A stretch of 64,000 nt of DNA from Hyperoodon ampullatus. Lineage: Eukaryota > Chordata > Mammalia > Artiodactyla > Ziphiidae. Positions 1 through 11,895 of the stretch are shown here, in pieces. The stretch's first letter is position 1, and each line of letters starts with the position of its first letter. The stretch covers positions 162,629,353-162,693,352 of the forward strand of contig OX457058.1 of the NCBI GenBank assembly GCA_949752795.1. Reading direction: 5' to 3'. The position numbers and the translations under genes are program-made. The notes below the pieces were generated by a model. That model did not search any database. It was not told the origin of the DNA and saw only the letters and a program-made list of their open reading frames with translations.

Positions 1-1925
1 TGGCTGTACCAATTCACATTCCCACCAGCAGTGCAGGAGTGTTCCCTTTTCTCCACACTCTTTCCAGCATTTATTGTTTCTAGATTTCTTGATGCTGGCC
101 ATTCTGACAGATGTGAGATGATATCTCATTGTAGTTTTGATTTGCATTTCTCTAATGATTAATGATGTTGAGCATTCTTTCATGTGTTTGTTGGCAGTCT
201 GTATATCTTCTTTGGAGAAATGCCTATTCAAGTATTCTGCCCATTTTTGGATTGGGTTGTTTGATTTTTTGCTATTGAGCTGCATGAGCTGTTTATACAT
301 TTTGGAGATAAATCCTTTTTCAGTTGCTTCATTTGCAAATATTTTCTCCCATTCTGAGGGTTGTCTTTTAGTCTTGTTTATGGTTTCCTTTGCTGTGCAA
401 AAGCTTTGAAGTTTCATTAGGTCCCATTTTTTTATCTTTGTTTTTATTTCCATTTCTCTAGGAGGTGGATCCAAAAGGTTCTTGCTGTGATTTATGTCAT
501 AAAGTGTTCTGCCTGTTTTCCTCTAAGAGTTTGATAGTTTCTGGCCTTACACTTAGGTCTTTAATCCATTTTGAGCTTATTTTTGTGTATGGTCTTAGGG
601 AATGATCTAATCTCATACTTTTACATATCCCTGTCCAGTTTTCCCAGCACCACTTATTGAAGAGGCTGTCCTTTCTCCACTGTACATTCCTGCCTCCTTT
701 ATCAAAGATAAGTTGACCATATGTGCGAGGGTTTATCTCTGGGCTTTCTATCCTGTTCCATTGATCTATCTTTCTGTTTTTGTGCCAGTACCACACTGTC
801 TTGATTACTGTAGCTTTGTAGTAGAGTCTGAAGTCAGGGATCCTGATTCCTCCAGCTCCGTTTTTCGTTCTCAAGATTGCTTTGGCTATTCAGGGACTTT
901 TGTTTTTCCAAACAAATTATGAAATTTTTTGTTCTAGTTCTGTGAAAAATGCCAGTGGTAGTTTGATAGGGATTGCATTGAATCTGTAGATTGCTTTGGG
1001 TAGTAGAGTCATTTTTACAATATTGATTCTTCCAATCGAGGAGCATGGTATATCTCTCCATCTATTTGTATCATCTTTAATTTCTTTCATCAGTGTCTTA
1101 TAATTTTCTGCATACAGGTCTTTTGTCTCCTTAGGTAGGTTTATTCCTAGATATTTTATTCTTTTTGTTGCAATGGTAAATGGGAGTGTTTTCTTGATTT
1201 CATTTTCAGATTTTTCATCATTAGTGTACAGGAATGCCAGATATTTCTGTGCCTTAATTTTGTATCCTGCTACTTTACCAAATACATTGATTAACTCCAG
1301 TAGTTTTCTGGTAGCATCTTTAGGATTCTCTGTGTATAGTATCATGTCATCTGCACACAGTGACAGCTTTACTTCTTCTTTTCCAATTTGGATTCCTTTT
1401 ATTTCCTTTTCTTCTCTGATTGCTGTGGCTAAAACTTCCAAACCTAGGTTGAATAAGAGTAGTGAGAGTGGGCAGCCTTGTCTTGTTCCTGATCTTAGTG
1501 GAAATGGTTTAAGTTTTTCACCATTGAGTGCAAGGTTGGCTGTGGGTTTGTCATATATGGCCTTTATTATGTTGAGGAAAGTTCCCTCTATGCCTACTTT
1601 CTGCAGGGTTTTTATCATAAATGGGTGTTGAATTTTGTCGAATGCTTTTTCTGCATCTATTGGGATGATCATATGGCTTTTCTCCTTCAATTTGTTAATA
1701 TGGTGTATAACATTGATTGATTTGCGTATATTGAAGAATCCTTGCATTCCTGGAACAAACCCCCCTTGATCATGGTATATGATCCTTTTAATGTGCTGTT
1801 GGATTCTGTTTGCTAGAATTTTGTTGAGGATTTTTGCATCTATGTTCATCAGTGATATTGGCCTGTAGTTTTCTTTCTTTGTGACATCCTTGCCGGGTTT
1901 TGGTATAAAGGTGATCGTGGCCTCA
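1..1925 (-). mobile_element. LINE-1 fragment (L1 A), ORF2 region, open at left edge
   Basis: Reverse-strand L1. Read on the minus strand, it enters ORF2 at the reverse-transcriptase region near 1925 and continues to the C-terminal part at position 1, where the rest of ORF2, the 3' UTR and the tail must lie outside the window. The right edge falls where the ORF2 match stops, just upstream of a conserved IPKPGKD stretch, so the copy is 5'-truncated or rearranged. It closely resembles the L1 at 49401-53783 over the shared ORF2 region, which makes it a fairly young lineage. No target-site duplication can be tested because one end is missing. Confidence 0.93.
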
Positions 1926-1930
1926 CCGTT
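497..1930 (-). pseudogene. L1 ORF2 reverse-transcriptase fragment, frameshifted
   Basis: This is part of the L1 ORF2 protein, which nicks target DNA and reverse-transcribes L1 RNA. One frame stays open for 355 codons (917-1984), the last of them probably outside L1 at the 5' side. It shows the finger/palm segments [22 protein letters not shown] and [10 protein letters not shown]. The catalytic box reads CADD where the L1 at 49401-53783 has FADD, so both aspartates are kept but the preceding Phe is Cys. Near 920-1060 the frame shifts. The C-terminal region then continues in other frames (834-1061 and 497-874, with [10 protein letters not shown] and WYWHKNR). There is no endonuclease domain and no start region. 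It is a dead copy. Confidence 0.9.
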
Positions 1931-2015
1931 TTTAATACAATGATAGAAATTCACAGACTGGGCTTCCCAGAGGTTGAATTTCAAGCCCCTATTACATTTT
2001 ATAATAAAAATTTAA

Positions 2016-2249
2016 GGGCTTCCCTGGTGGCTCAGTGGTTGAGAGTCTGCCTGCTGATGCAAGGGACGTGGGTTCGTTCCCATGTCGGGGAAGATGTCAC
2101 ATGCCGCAGAGCGGCTGGACCCATGAGCCATGGCTGCTGAGCCTGCACGTCCAGAGCCTGTGCTCCACAATGGGAGAGGCCACAACAGTGAGAGGTCCAC
2201 GTACCACCAAAAAAATAAATAAATAAATAAAATAAAATAAAATAAAAAA
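2016..2249 (+). mobile_element. CHR-type SINE, forward
   Basis: This tRNA-Glu-derived cetacean SINE starts with GGGCTTCCCTGGTGGCTCAG, which carries the A-box region. It continues through the GGTTCGTTCCC B-box-like segment to an A-rich tail of AAATA and AAAAT units ending near 2249. It sits about 90 bases right of the L1 A edge. A clean target-site duplication was not resolved because both flanks are low-complexity AT sequence. Confidence 0.95.
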
Positions 2250-3123
2250 TGCCAAGTCAGTAGTTACAACAAACACTAATTTATTTTAAATGCTTCCACA
2301 TTAAACACCTAAAAATACAATGAAATATAATTTTGCTACTTGCAAATATTAAGAAGATTTCTAAAATATCAATAGATTACTAGAGACTGAGCCTACTTGG
2401 GATAGAAATGTGTATTAGGCATATATGCCCATAAATAAAGGAGATATGAAACAATCAGAAGGATTCCCCAAGGGAATATACACAAGGGAATCTGGTGATT
2501 GCTGTTCAAGAATTGTGCTGAGCATGGGACCACATGGGAGTGTGTGGTTTGGGAGAATAATAATATTTTCCCCTTTTCAAACTCTTAGGATTAATGAGAA
2601 TGTGTGCTCTCCATAAGAAGGGGCTGCAGTAGGGGGACTGGTCTTTTAGGGAGGAAAGGAGATGTGGGACAGCTGAAAGGACAGTCTTGATCTGAATCTT
2701 TCACTCTAACATATTTATGTATCCTCTCTGGGTCATTTTCTTTTTTTTGATTTAAGATTCTTTTGAGTCCCAGTTGACCAAGATAGCAGTGATGGGAGGA
2801 AGAGGAAATGAGACCTTAAATCCTTTCTTAAGTGTCAGTGAAGTATTTGACTCCCTAACTTAGTACCCTTACTTTATTTGACAAAAGTAGTATTCCTACC
2901 AAAATTGATATTATGTATACTTATCTCTTATAATTTAAAGACAAACAATATAAAATAAAATGAATAATAATGAAAGCATTATTAACCCTTTGGTGTGTGA
3001 GACTGTGGAGGTGGGGTGTCCTGCCCATTTGAGTTAATGGCAAATTGCCAAAGGACTTTTGAGTATCATTCAGAGCTTCAGGTGGTAGAGATGATTATCA
3101 ATCATAATTGTACTGAAGGCTCA
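2250..3123. other. Unique AT-rich DNA, nothing recognised
   Basis: No coding exon, RNA gene or repeat family was recognised. Short open frames here (for example 2425-2616) have no domain-like features. Confidence 0.5.
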
Positions 3124-3368
3124 CAAAGTAGTGGTTTTTTGTTTGTTTTGTTTTGTTTTTTGTTTTGCAGTACACAGGCTTCTCACTGTTGTGGCCTCTC
3201 CCATTGTGGAGCACAGGCTCTGGACGTGCAGGCTCAGCGGCCATGGCTTACGGCCCCAGCCACTCCGCAGCATGTGGGATCCTCCCAGACTGGGGCATGA
3301 ACCCGCGTCCCCTGCATAGGCAAGCGGTCTCCCAACCACTGTGCCACCAGGGAAGCCCCAAAGTAGTG
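3124..3368 (-). mobile_element. CHR-type SINE, reverse, with 10-bp TSD
   Basis: A reverse-strand SINE body at 3134-3358: poly-T side at left, head (CCAGGGAAGCCCC) at right. It is flanked by perfect direct repeats CAAAGTAGTG at 3124-3133 and 3359-3368, the mark of L1-mediated insertion. The tail includes TTTG and TTTTG interruptions. Confidence 0.96.
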
Positions 3369-4639
3369 TTTTGAATACAATTATATGAAGGAGAAAATGT
3401 CCCTACCCCTTCTTAAATGCCATTATGCTTTCTGAATTTGATGATGATCTTTACATAATCTAAATATCTTGGCGATGAGAGTCACTACATTAAAATATAT
3501 CCATGCTCCAAATGTGTGGCAATATTACTGCAACAGGATATTCAACCAGAATGATCCGAAGGAGCTCTGATTTGCGCTGCATGTGGATCACTGTAGATTT
3601 ACAAAGGAGTTAGAAACCAGATCCCCCTCTGTGAAGGGCTTGCAAAAACCCCTTTTCTATGCAACAGACAAAGAATAGTAACAGAGAAAACATTCAAAGA
3701 GTTAAATCCATGCTACCTCAATCTTCTCACTAGATTGATATTATCCATATCGCCCCAGTCTGGCTAGTTTATTTCTTGATCTTTTAAAAAAAAATGTGTC
3801 AAGGAGAGAATTACCTGACTCCAGTCAGATCTAATTTTTTTTATTTCATAGAAAATAATGCCATTAGGAGGCAGGTGCAGCAGTGTTTTATTCTATTTTA
3901 TATTTTTCTCAGTTTCTCTCTTCTCAAGAAAACATTCTGAGCTTTTGGTTTAACAGTGGTGAACACAGAAAACAAGCATTGGGAATAACAAGGCTGAAAT
4001 TAGTCATTTTTAAAGGACATCTTTGATATAAGTTCTATTAACTGGTATGATGGCTGGCTGAGGGTGGCAAATCAAGAAATATGACAAAAGATTAGGTAGC
4101 TGATCTTGTTTTACATCTCCATTAATGATCGAAAAGGAGCAAACAGCACATTGAATTTGGATGATGTTAATTCAATAGCTTTTGAAAGCCCTAGTGAGGT
4201 CAGGGAAAGACTTTTTGTAAAGGCTTGTAAAACTTAGAGTTAATGAAAAAAGATTGAAATAAGAGAAAGGAGACTTCCCAGAGCTTGAGAACAGGTAATG
4301 CTCAGAACCAACACTTAATGAAAAGAGCATATTGTTAATGGGAACTATTGAATAATACCTCAGATTTATAATGGGAAGAAAAATTAATGGAACTTGCAAT
4401 GTGAGCTAAAGATGGAAAGATAAAGAGAATTAGCATATTTTTTCTATTACATGAAGTTAGGAATGTGGGCATTTATACAAAATGAAGATATCACCCACAT
4501 ATATTCTTCCACAGTTCAGTCACCACAAATAAGGACCGGAGGACTCTTTGTATGTGTCAGTCATCCATAACACTTAGCCTTAAATATCCTCTTTACTTCC
4601 AAAGCAACAAGAATTATATTCAGGTCCTCCTATGACTTA
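3369..4639. other. Unique DNA, nothing recognised
   Basis: AT-rich sequence with no recognised gene or repeat. The small open frames (such as 4172-4399 reverse) look like chance. Confidence 0.45.
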
Positions 4640-4760
4640 TAAGCCAATGACACAAGGTGATATTCTGTCTACTGGGAATGCAGCCATGAATGAAACAGGT
4701 GAAATCCTGTCCTTATTGAGCCTATATTCTAGTGGAGGGAGACATAAATAAATGAGTGAG
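4640..4760 (-). mobile_element. L2 3'-end fragment
   Basis: The stretch around 4675-4745 (AATGCAGCCATGAATGAAAC, then GAGCCTATATTCTAGTGGAG) matches the reverse complement of the conserved L2 3' region. The copy is old and short. Confidence 0.6.
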
Positions 4761-4932
4761 AATATATCCAATAAGTTTAGAAAAAAACACTAAGGATTAT
4801 TAAGAATAAAATTAAATAAGAAAGTATATGTATACTTCAAAAAGTGTTGAAAATTCTATACTAATTACATTTGTATGAAGCCTTATAGATACAAAAGTTA
4901 AAATAACAAAATTACCATCTATTTTAGTTATC

Positions 4933-4997
4933 TATTTGTATAACAAAGTTATACAAAGTTATACAAATAGGAATTTATAAAGGTCCACCCATGTTCA
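4933..4997. repeat. Templated filler: inverted repeat plus copied 3' segment
   Basis: TATTTGTATAAC (4933-4944) is answered by its reverse complement GTTATACAAATA (4958-4969), with a tandem GTTATACAAA (4948-4957, 4958-4967) between. It is followed by a 25-base segment (4973-4997) that recurs with one mismatch at 5410-5434. The block interrupts the start of the LTR-like relic that follows. Confidence 0.75.
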
Positions 4998-5435
4998 TCC
5001 CAAAGTTAGTGGTATAAAACAATAGCAATGATCTATTGTTATCATCCTGGACATTCTGGGGGATTGACTAGGTTCAGCTGGGCAGTGTTTGCTCTTGTTC
5101 CTTTCACTGTTTGAGCCAAACTGTGGCCAGGGTTGAAGTCACCTCTAAAGCTTCTGTGCACGCCTGTCTGGTATGTGGGCAGGGAAGGTTCAAAGGGCTG
5201 GGTGATGTAACAGCTGAAACTCCTCAAGTATCTCTCTTCCTATGTGGTCTATCCTTGAGGGCTCTCAGCATGGTGGCCTCACAGTGCTCTGGCCGCTAAA
5301 GACACATAATCTCAGTGAGAGAATAAAACCAGGTTGATAACAATATTGTCTTTGTGACCTAGTCTTGGATTAATCAGTGTCACTTCTACTACAGTCGTGT
5401 GGTTGAGAAATTTATAAAGGTCCACCCAGGTTCAA
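4998..5435 (-). mobile_element. MaLR-like LTR relic, reverse
   Basis: The pattern CCCAAAGTTAGTGGTATAAAACAATAG, followed by a G-rich middle and a GGTCCACCCAGGTTCAAGG end, matches a common ancient mammalian LTR-like repeat seen again at 8340-8765 and 10690-11190. The subfamily is not assigned. Confidence 0.5.
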
Positions 5436-7599
5436 GGACTGGAAACATAAACACAATTGCTGATTTGGAGGATCCCCATGTTGAAAAATTGCACATAAGA
5501 TGAGATATATACTGTTATCATAGTTTTTGGAAAATACTATCTGCCATATCAGATAATAATGGCTACTCTATTATGTACCAAGCAAGTTGATAAGTTTTCT
5601 GGTAGATAAACTCTAAGAGACTGTGGCTTAGTATGGAGAAATATTACCAAGTTACAATGAAAGCTAATAAATGTTATATAAAAAATATAAGATTATAAAA
5701 GAGCTGGCACAAGAAATTATATGATTTGGTATGATATAATTTCGTAGAATAGGTTCCATAAATTTGGAAGAAAGAGATCACTGTGGACCATTCTGAGAAA
5801 TTTCATGTTGGAGAAGGACTTTGATCCTCTAGACTGGATTGTCGACTGAGAAATAGATAAGACATTCTCCAACTAGAGGAACAATGAATAAAGGTAAGAG
5901 TTGAGAACATTCTTAGAAAGTCTGATCTGAGGACAGTGAAAAGACAAGAAAATATCCTCAAGAGAGTGATTAAAACAATGACGACAACAAAAATCCAGAC
6001 TAGAAAGACCAGAGGACACACACCTATAATATGTTCTACATTGTAATAGAGAATCAAGGGATAAGAATATGGAAAATTAAAATCTTGGCTCTCCTTGAGT
6101 TGTCAACTGAAATTTGTTAAGGAAATTGGTGACAAATTGTGGTAGGATATTTGTACATTAAAAGCTTGACACTATGACTAGGTAAAAGGAAGATACTGTT
6201 ATTAGAAATAACAGTTTGTGAAAAAAGTAAAATGAAATATAAAACATAGGTGTGTCCTGAGGGAGAGCCAAGTGGTAGCTCTGTTGGCTTTTATGACCTG
6301 GTTTCAGAAGTCCCTTAGTGTGACTTCTGTCACATTCACAAAGATCTGTCTAGGTTCCAAGGATGAGGCTATTCATAAGGATTCTTAATTTCATATGAGA
6401 AAATAAAAGCCAGAATGAATTCAGTTTTTGCTGACTTTAGATTGTTTATATGCCAGACAGGGAGATTCCTGAAGGTAGAACCCAGGTGGAACCTAGTCAT
6501 CTTTCTTCTCAGTAGTTGGCACGGTGCTGGGCATAATTATGTACTTGTTGAGTGAAAAAAAGCAGTAGTTCTGCTTGGATAGTGGTTCACTTATTGTTTC
6601 TTTAATCAGTTCAAAGATCCCTATAACCATCTTCCTATTTCAGCTGGTGGGTTTAACCACATATGGACAACTCCATTGGTCAGATTCTCCACCCAAGTTA
6701 CAATTATGTGTTCCATTCTCTAGTATCTGTTGGTTTGTTAATTTCATTATACATATACATATAAAATATAAATATATACTATATAGGTATATTTTTCATC
6801 ACTCTTACCATTTTGCATGTATAGAAAGGAGCTAGAACTTTTTGTGACATTTTGCAAAAAAAAAAAAAAAAAAAAGAAAAACTTTTAAGATTGAGATTAA
6901 TGTGAAAAAGTCTCTCCTAACTTAAACTTATGGCATCTGTAACTCTATCTTCATAAAGAAGTTGAGAGTCCAATCTCTAATTGGACATTATTTCATGTTT
7001 ATATTCTATTCTTAAGAGTTTTACTCAAAGTAGCCTGTGTCTAGTAGTTCTAGTGGTATTTCCATCTGTTTTGCAGACTTTGCACAATTGCCCCAAATAT
7101 TAACAATCTTTCAGAATGGGGCAAGAAAAATGTAAACAAAATAGTACAGATGATTATTATAAGCCTTTCCCACTCCTGACATTCCCTCACCTCAAAACAA
7201 CCACTGATGGAACATTACTTCCTCATTTCATTTTTGAATTTTGAATCAATTGCAGTGATTCAATTCATAATGTCATTATTTAGCCTGTGGTGGCCTTTCC
7301 TTTCTTCCCTACAAGTTCTATCAGGCAATACTATAGACTAACACACTTTCTAGTGTTCTCTCTGAGAGGAATGAAGATTAGATATGAAAAACAAACATAA
7401 CAGGCAGAAAAATACTGTTTCTCCTCCTCCCTCCTTCTATACAGTGCTTCCCTCGGAATAATTTTTACCACAAACACTAGCCTTCTGAAACCTGAAGCAA
7501 TCAATAAGGCTCACTTAAATGCCATTGCTTCCAAGAAGCCTCTCCTAAAATGATCTAATAAACCCTTGGATATTAGTAGTGATTTGTTTATACTTTTGA
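5436..7599. other. Unique DNA; only a poly(A) run at 6856-6875
   Basis: No gene, RNA or repeat family was recognised apart from a 20-base A run at 6856-6875 of unknown origin and an AT-rich ATATACATAT-like stretch near 6745-6790. Open frames (5803-6057 reverse, 6575-6835) lack domain features. Confidence 0.45.
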
Positions 7600-8135
7600 T
7601 TTTTTAATTATTCATTCAATGAGTATTTATTGAGCACCTAATATATGAAGACACAATGCTAACCAATGGGTGTATAAGATCAATGGGTAAAGAAAACAGA
7701 CTTGGACCTTATTTTACAAATTGGATTAGTGAATTGACAGGAACAAGTAGGGGTCGTATGATGACAGAAATGTGTGTTTCTGTGCGTTTGTATGTGTGTG
7801 TGGTGATGAGGGTGGCTTACGAAAAGTATTTTTTAAAAGCTTCTTAAAAGAGGTGACATTTCAGCTGATACCTGAAGATGTTAGTCATGTGAAGGACGTG
7901 ATTAGGGTTAGGAATAGGAGAATGGAGCTGGCAAGGTCGAAGGAAGAGCATCCGCTAAAGCTCTAGGAAATGAAGAACTCACTGTGTTTAAGAGACTGAA
8001 GGCTAGAATGTTTGGAGAAGCAGCAACAATGGTGAGGCTGCATTAGAGACCAGAAATGGCAAAGAGTTTAATTTTAGCTCAAAAATGCTGTAGAAAGCCA
8101 TTGCAAATTTTTAAATAAGGGATTTGATATCATTT
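7600..8135 (-). mobile_element. L2 3'-end fragment, reverse
   Basis: ATTCATTCAATGAGTATTTA at 7612 is the reverse complement of the L2 3' terminus. Further right, GAGGTGACATTTCAGCTGAT, GGCAAGGTCGAAGGAAGAGC and AGAAAGCCATTGCAAATTTT match deeper L2 sequence in the same orientation. The copy is old with small gaps. Confidence 0.75.
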
Positions 8136-8339
8136 CATAATGAATATATTTTCTCTCTTAAAGTTTGCATAGTTGTTGCTAGAATATTTGCCTTATTTCT
8201 TTTTCCAAGTGATAAGCTACTTTTGTGCTAAAGCTTGGTCATTACCTACCAGTGTCTTTTTCTATTATACAGAAAGTACATGTTCATGAAATAGTTGCTG
8301 ACTCGAATTGAAACAACTAATATAACTACTTATTTTTTC

Positions 8340-8765
8340 TCAGATATATCCATTGTTCGATTATACATTGGTTATCTTGTGCTATAAAAGAAATCCCCCC
8401 AAAACTTAGTAGCTAAGTCAAAAATAATCATTGACTATCTCCCACAGTTTCTGTGGGTCAGAATTTCAGTAGTAGCTTGTTTGAGCAGTTCTGTCATGGG
8501 GTCTTTCATCAGGATGCAGTGGATGGGAGCTGCAGTCATCTGAAGGCTTGCTTCAGGCTGAAGTATCCATTTACAAGATGGCTTACTCATGTGGCTGGAA
8601 AGTTGGTGCTGGTTGCCAGTACAAAAAGTCACAGTTTCTCTCCATATGAGACCCTCACAGTCACTGTCTGGCTTTCCTGAATGAGCATACCTAGAGACCA
8701 AGTTGAAAGCTGCAATACTTTTTAGGACTTAGTCCTGATTCGGTGTGGAATAAACAATCACAAGA
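8340..8765 (-). mobile_element. MaLR-like LTR relic, reverse
   Basis: CCCAAAACTTAGTAGCTAAG, CACAGTTTCTGTGGGTCAGA and CAAGATGGCTTACTCATGTG are the hallmark blocks of the same ancient repeat seen at 4998-5435 and 10690-11190. An 88-codon reverse frame over it (8435-8701) is incidental. Confidence 0.5.
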
Positions 8766-10689
8766 ACATGGATGTGAGGAAACAAGGCTTCCTGACATCT
8801 GGAAGCCATCTTGGAGGTTGGGTAACACAAGTTATAAGCACTTAGTACAAAATTTGTTTACCTTGGATTGCTTTAGGACTCTCATACCTTGTTCTCTCTT
8901 TGCTTTGCTGGCTACACCCCAGCAGGGATACAGGTAAAACTAACTTATCTTTTGCAAAGATCATCTAGAGATTCTAATCCAGATGCCCTATTCTGTGCAA
9001 AAGCCTGCCTCTGGCTGCTGAATGCAATTCAGTCTCCCTTCTGCTCTCAATTTTATTTCCTTTTTCCCACCATGGGAACCAGATAGTAAGCTTCTCAGGA
9101 GTACTGGTGGCTTTTAAAGCATATTTACAAGATTACATGAGACAGCATGTCTTTAATTTGCTATTTAGCTGAAGAGTAATATGTTTCTCTATTTGGAAAA
9201 TGGTTTCAAGGTACCAGCACGAAGGATAGGAAATTAGAATTTCTAGGATCAATTTTCTAACTGACTTACGAGTTACTGTGTACCCTTCAGCAAAGCACCT
9301 AATGTGCTTCTCTGTAAAACGGGGATAGGAAGAATAAGTCCCTACATCAAGGGAATGCATCACAGTTGAATTCATATTAATATAATAGGCTTTGAAAAAT
9401 TTCACAAGAAAAGTACTATGGAATGCAAATTATTATGGTGCAAAGCTCTTCGGGATACAAGGTGCTATGTGCCTGCAAAATACTAAATCACTCTATTTTA
9501 TCTGCTTTATGATATGGTTTTTTAATTTCAAACAATAAGTAGTTTTCCTGAATTGTGACAGGACAAAGGGAAAGCTCAACTCTCATTTTGTAATTGATAC
9601 ATTGTTTTGGTAGCTATCTGTCATATAATCTTAAAAGGGCTCTATCATTCTCATATGGAACTCATCCCTATAATCAAATAACACCATTCAAAGATGATAA
9701 TTGCCTTTTACTCTTATGCTAACAATAAAGGTATATCACGTAATATCCACATCTTCATTTGACTGTTTAAAGTGTAATTTAATAGTTATGGAAGTCTGGG
9801 GGAAGGTAAAGGAGGGGAGGAAGCTAAACTTTAAGCCATAGCATGATTAGTGTGTGTAAAAATGTATATATTGTGTGCATATATATAAAATCTATTGTGT
9901 GTATATACATATGATATAATATATATAACTTGTTTTGCATTTAGTATTTTGTATATAATATTCAGGTTCTTGTAAATTATTTGGGGGTTATCTTCTCTTA
10001 GAAAAGGAGAGAGGAAAAGGTAGGTGTTTAATATTATAGAAGTTTTACACACAATTCAAACATAGGAATTTTCCACAGTATTTACGTGATATGCACATAT
10101 GATTAAAGTCTACTGTTGGCAAAATTTAGAATAGTTGGATTTCTATTTTAGAGTTCTCTCCCTTCCCCAATACCATTTCCTATTCTAATCAGTTACACTG
10201 ACATGCTCTACCTTTAGGCATCCATTAGTCTCCTGCTGTTTCTATCAAAATCTCTTTTTGAGAATGGAGCTGAAAATTCTTCTCATGAAAAACACAAGTG
10301 ACAGAAAACCGTTTAAAATATGACCTCAGCCTAGGGAATTTGCAATTTAAACCAGAATGAAGGTCCTATGGTAGAAGTTGACAAATGACCCTAAAGTGTT
10401 TCTTAGTGACAAGGAAGCTTCTTCACCCATAGCAAGTATGATTAGTTTTGCCCACAACAAATCCAAGGCCAGTTTGGAATCCTGGAAAAAGAGGGAAGAA
10501 TGAGAAATGGTAAAGAGGAGGCAAATCTGGTTACAAAAAGGGCAGGAGTCAGAGCTACGGCATCTCAAGCAAATCTTCCTATCTTTCATGTATTCTTGTC
10601 ACCTCTAACATTTAGGCATTATTTTTCTTTTTCTTTCACCAAGAAGGAAAAAAACTCTGCTAATAGGAAAAAAAATGTGACTTTCATTT
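8766..10689. other. Unique DNA; faint MIR at about 9255-9420
   Basis: Mostly unrecognised. The 9255-9420 segment (AGCAAAGCACCTAATGTGCT then CTGTAAAACGGGGATAGG) looks like a decayed reverse-strand MIR. The 9860-9960 stretch is a TA/TG-rich low-complexity patch. Confidence 0.4.
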
Positions 10690-11190
10690 ATCAGTTATTT
10701 TTGGATGCACAACAAATCATTCCAAGACCTAGTATTTAAAACAATAAACATTTATGTTGTTTTTTCTGGTTTTGTGGATTGACCACGTGTTTTCTGGTCT
10801 GGGTCAAGTTACCTGGGGTAGGATGATCTTGGACTACCTCATAAACATATCTGGTGGCTGGCAGTGGTTGGCCTAGGGGTACTGCACTTGCATGCCTGAT
10901 GGCTGGCTTGAAGTTACAGGTGGCAAGTGCACATCCATCTCATCAGCATCCAGCAGGATAGCCCATGTTCACTTTTATGGAGGTTGTAAAGACCTCCCAG
11001 CAGCAAGAACAGGCAAACTACAAATGCACAAAACTTTGCTTATATCACATTTACACATACGCCACTGCACCAAGTAAGCCAATGGCTAGGCCTAGGGTTA
11101 AGGTGTTGAGAAACTACTTTTTGATGGGAGGAGTCTCAAAGAATTTGTCACCAGTTTTTTTTTTTCTTCAATCTGCCACAGACTGTAAAT
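10690..11190 (-). mobile_element. MaLR-like LTR relic, reverse
   Basis: TGCACAACAAATCATTCCAA at the left, CATCCAGCAGGATAGCCCAT in the middle and TTGATGGGAGGAGTCTCAAA at the right follow the order of the same ancient repeat as at 8340-8765. The subfamily is not assigned. Confidence 0.5.
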
Positions 11191-11754
11191 TATATCATTA
11201 TATCCTGAGTCTTTCCTTTCTTATTGGTCCCCCATCATTAAACATATATTGCTTCACTGTTTCCCAGTGGATATCCAGTACCAATGTACTCTCCTTTGGT
11301 TCTCCCAAATAAAAATATTTTCTTAAGAAAGGATACAAAATTTTTGTTTACACTGAGATGAGTAATCATCTTCTTCCTAAGTGGTCTATCATTTCCACAT
11401 GGAAAGAGTGTATTGAGCGTAAAGTCATCACAATGTGAATAGAACCTTAGATTTCTACAGACTGATCTGGAGAGAGAAATTTTAGTGTAAAGCTAGGATT
11501 TCCTTTTGATTCTGAAATATTATCATATACATTCAAAGTGGTAACAAGTAGTGTTTTAAAAGAGTCACTGCTTATCTTGAGAAGCCAGGCTCATGCCTGC
11601 CCTTCAAAAGCAGTACTGACAAAGAAAGACACCATCTACTGGAAATCCAACTACCATAATATCAATTTGTCATTTTCCCATGTCTTTTTCCCTCATCTAT
11701 TTGTGTTCTTCCTGATATGTAGCTACATGAATGCAATCTCGACTATGTCCAACC
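11191..11754. other. Unique DNA, nothing recognised
   Basis: No gene or repeat could be named. The 11538-11798 frame (86 codons) has no motif and runs into an L2 piece. Confidence 0.4.
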
Positions 11755-11895
11755 ATCAGTACATTCATTTATCCATCCATTCACTAATATTTATGTAGCA
11801 TGCACCATATGACTATTAATATTCTAAGTTGCTGGGGATACATCAGGGAAGACAATGGACAATATCACTGCCATAATGGAGCTCACCTTCTACTG
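11755..11895 (-). mobile_element. L2 3'-end fragment, reverse
   Basis: CATTCACTAATATTTATGTA, then GTTGCTGGGGATACATCAGG and ATAATGGAGCTCACCTTCTA, match the reverse complement of the L2 3' end. Confidence 0.7.
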
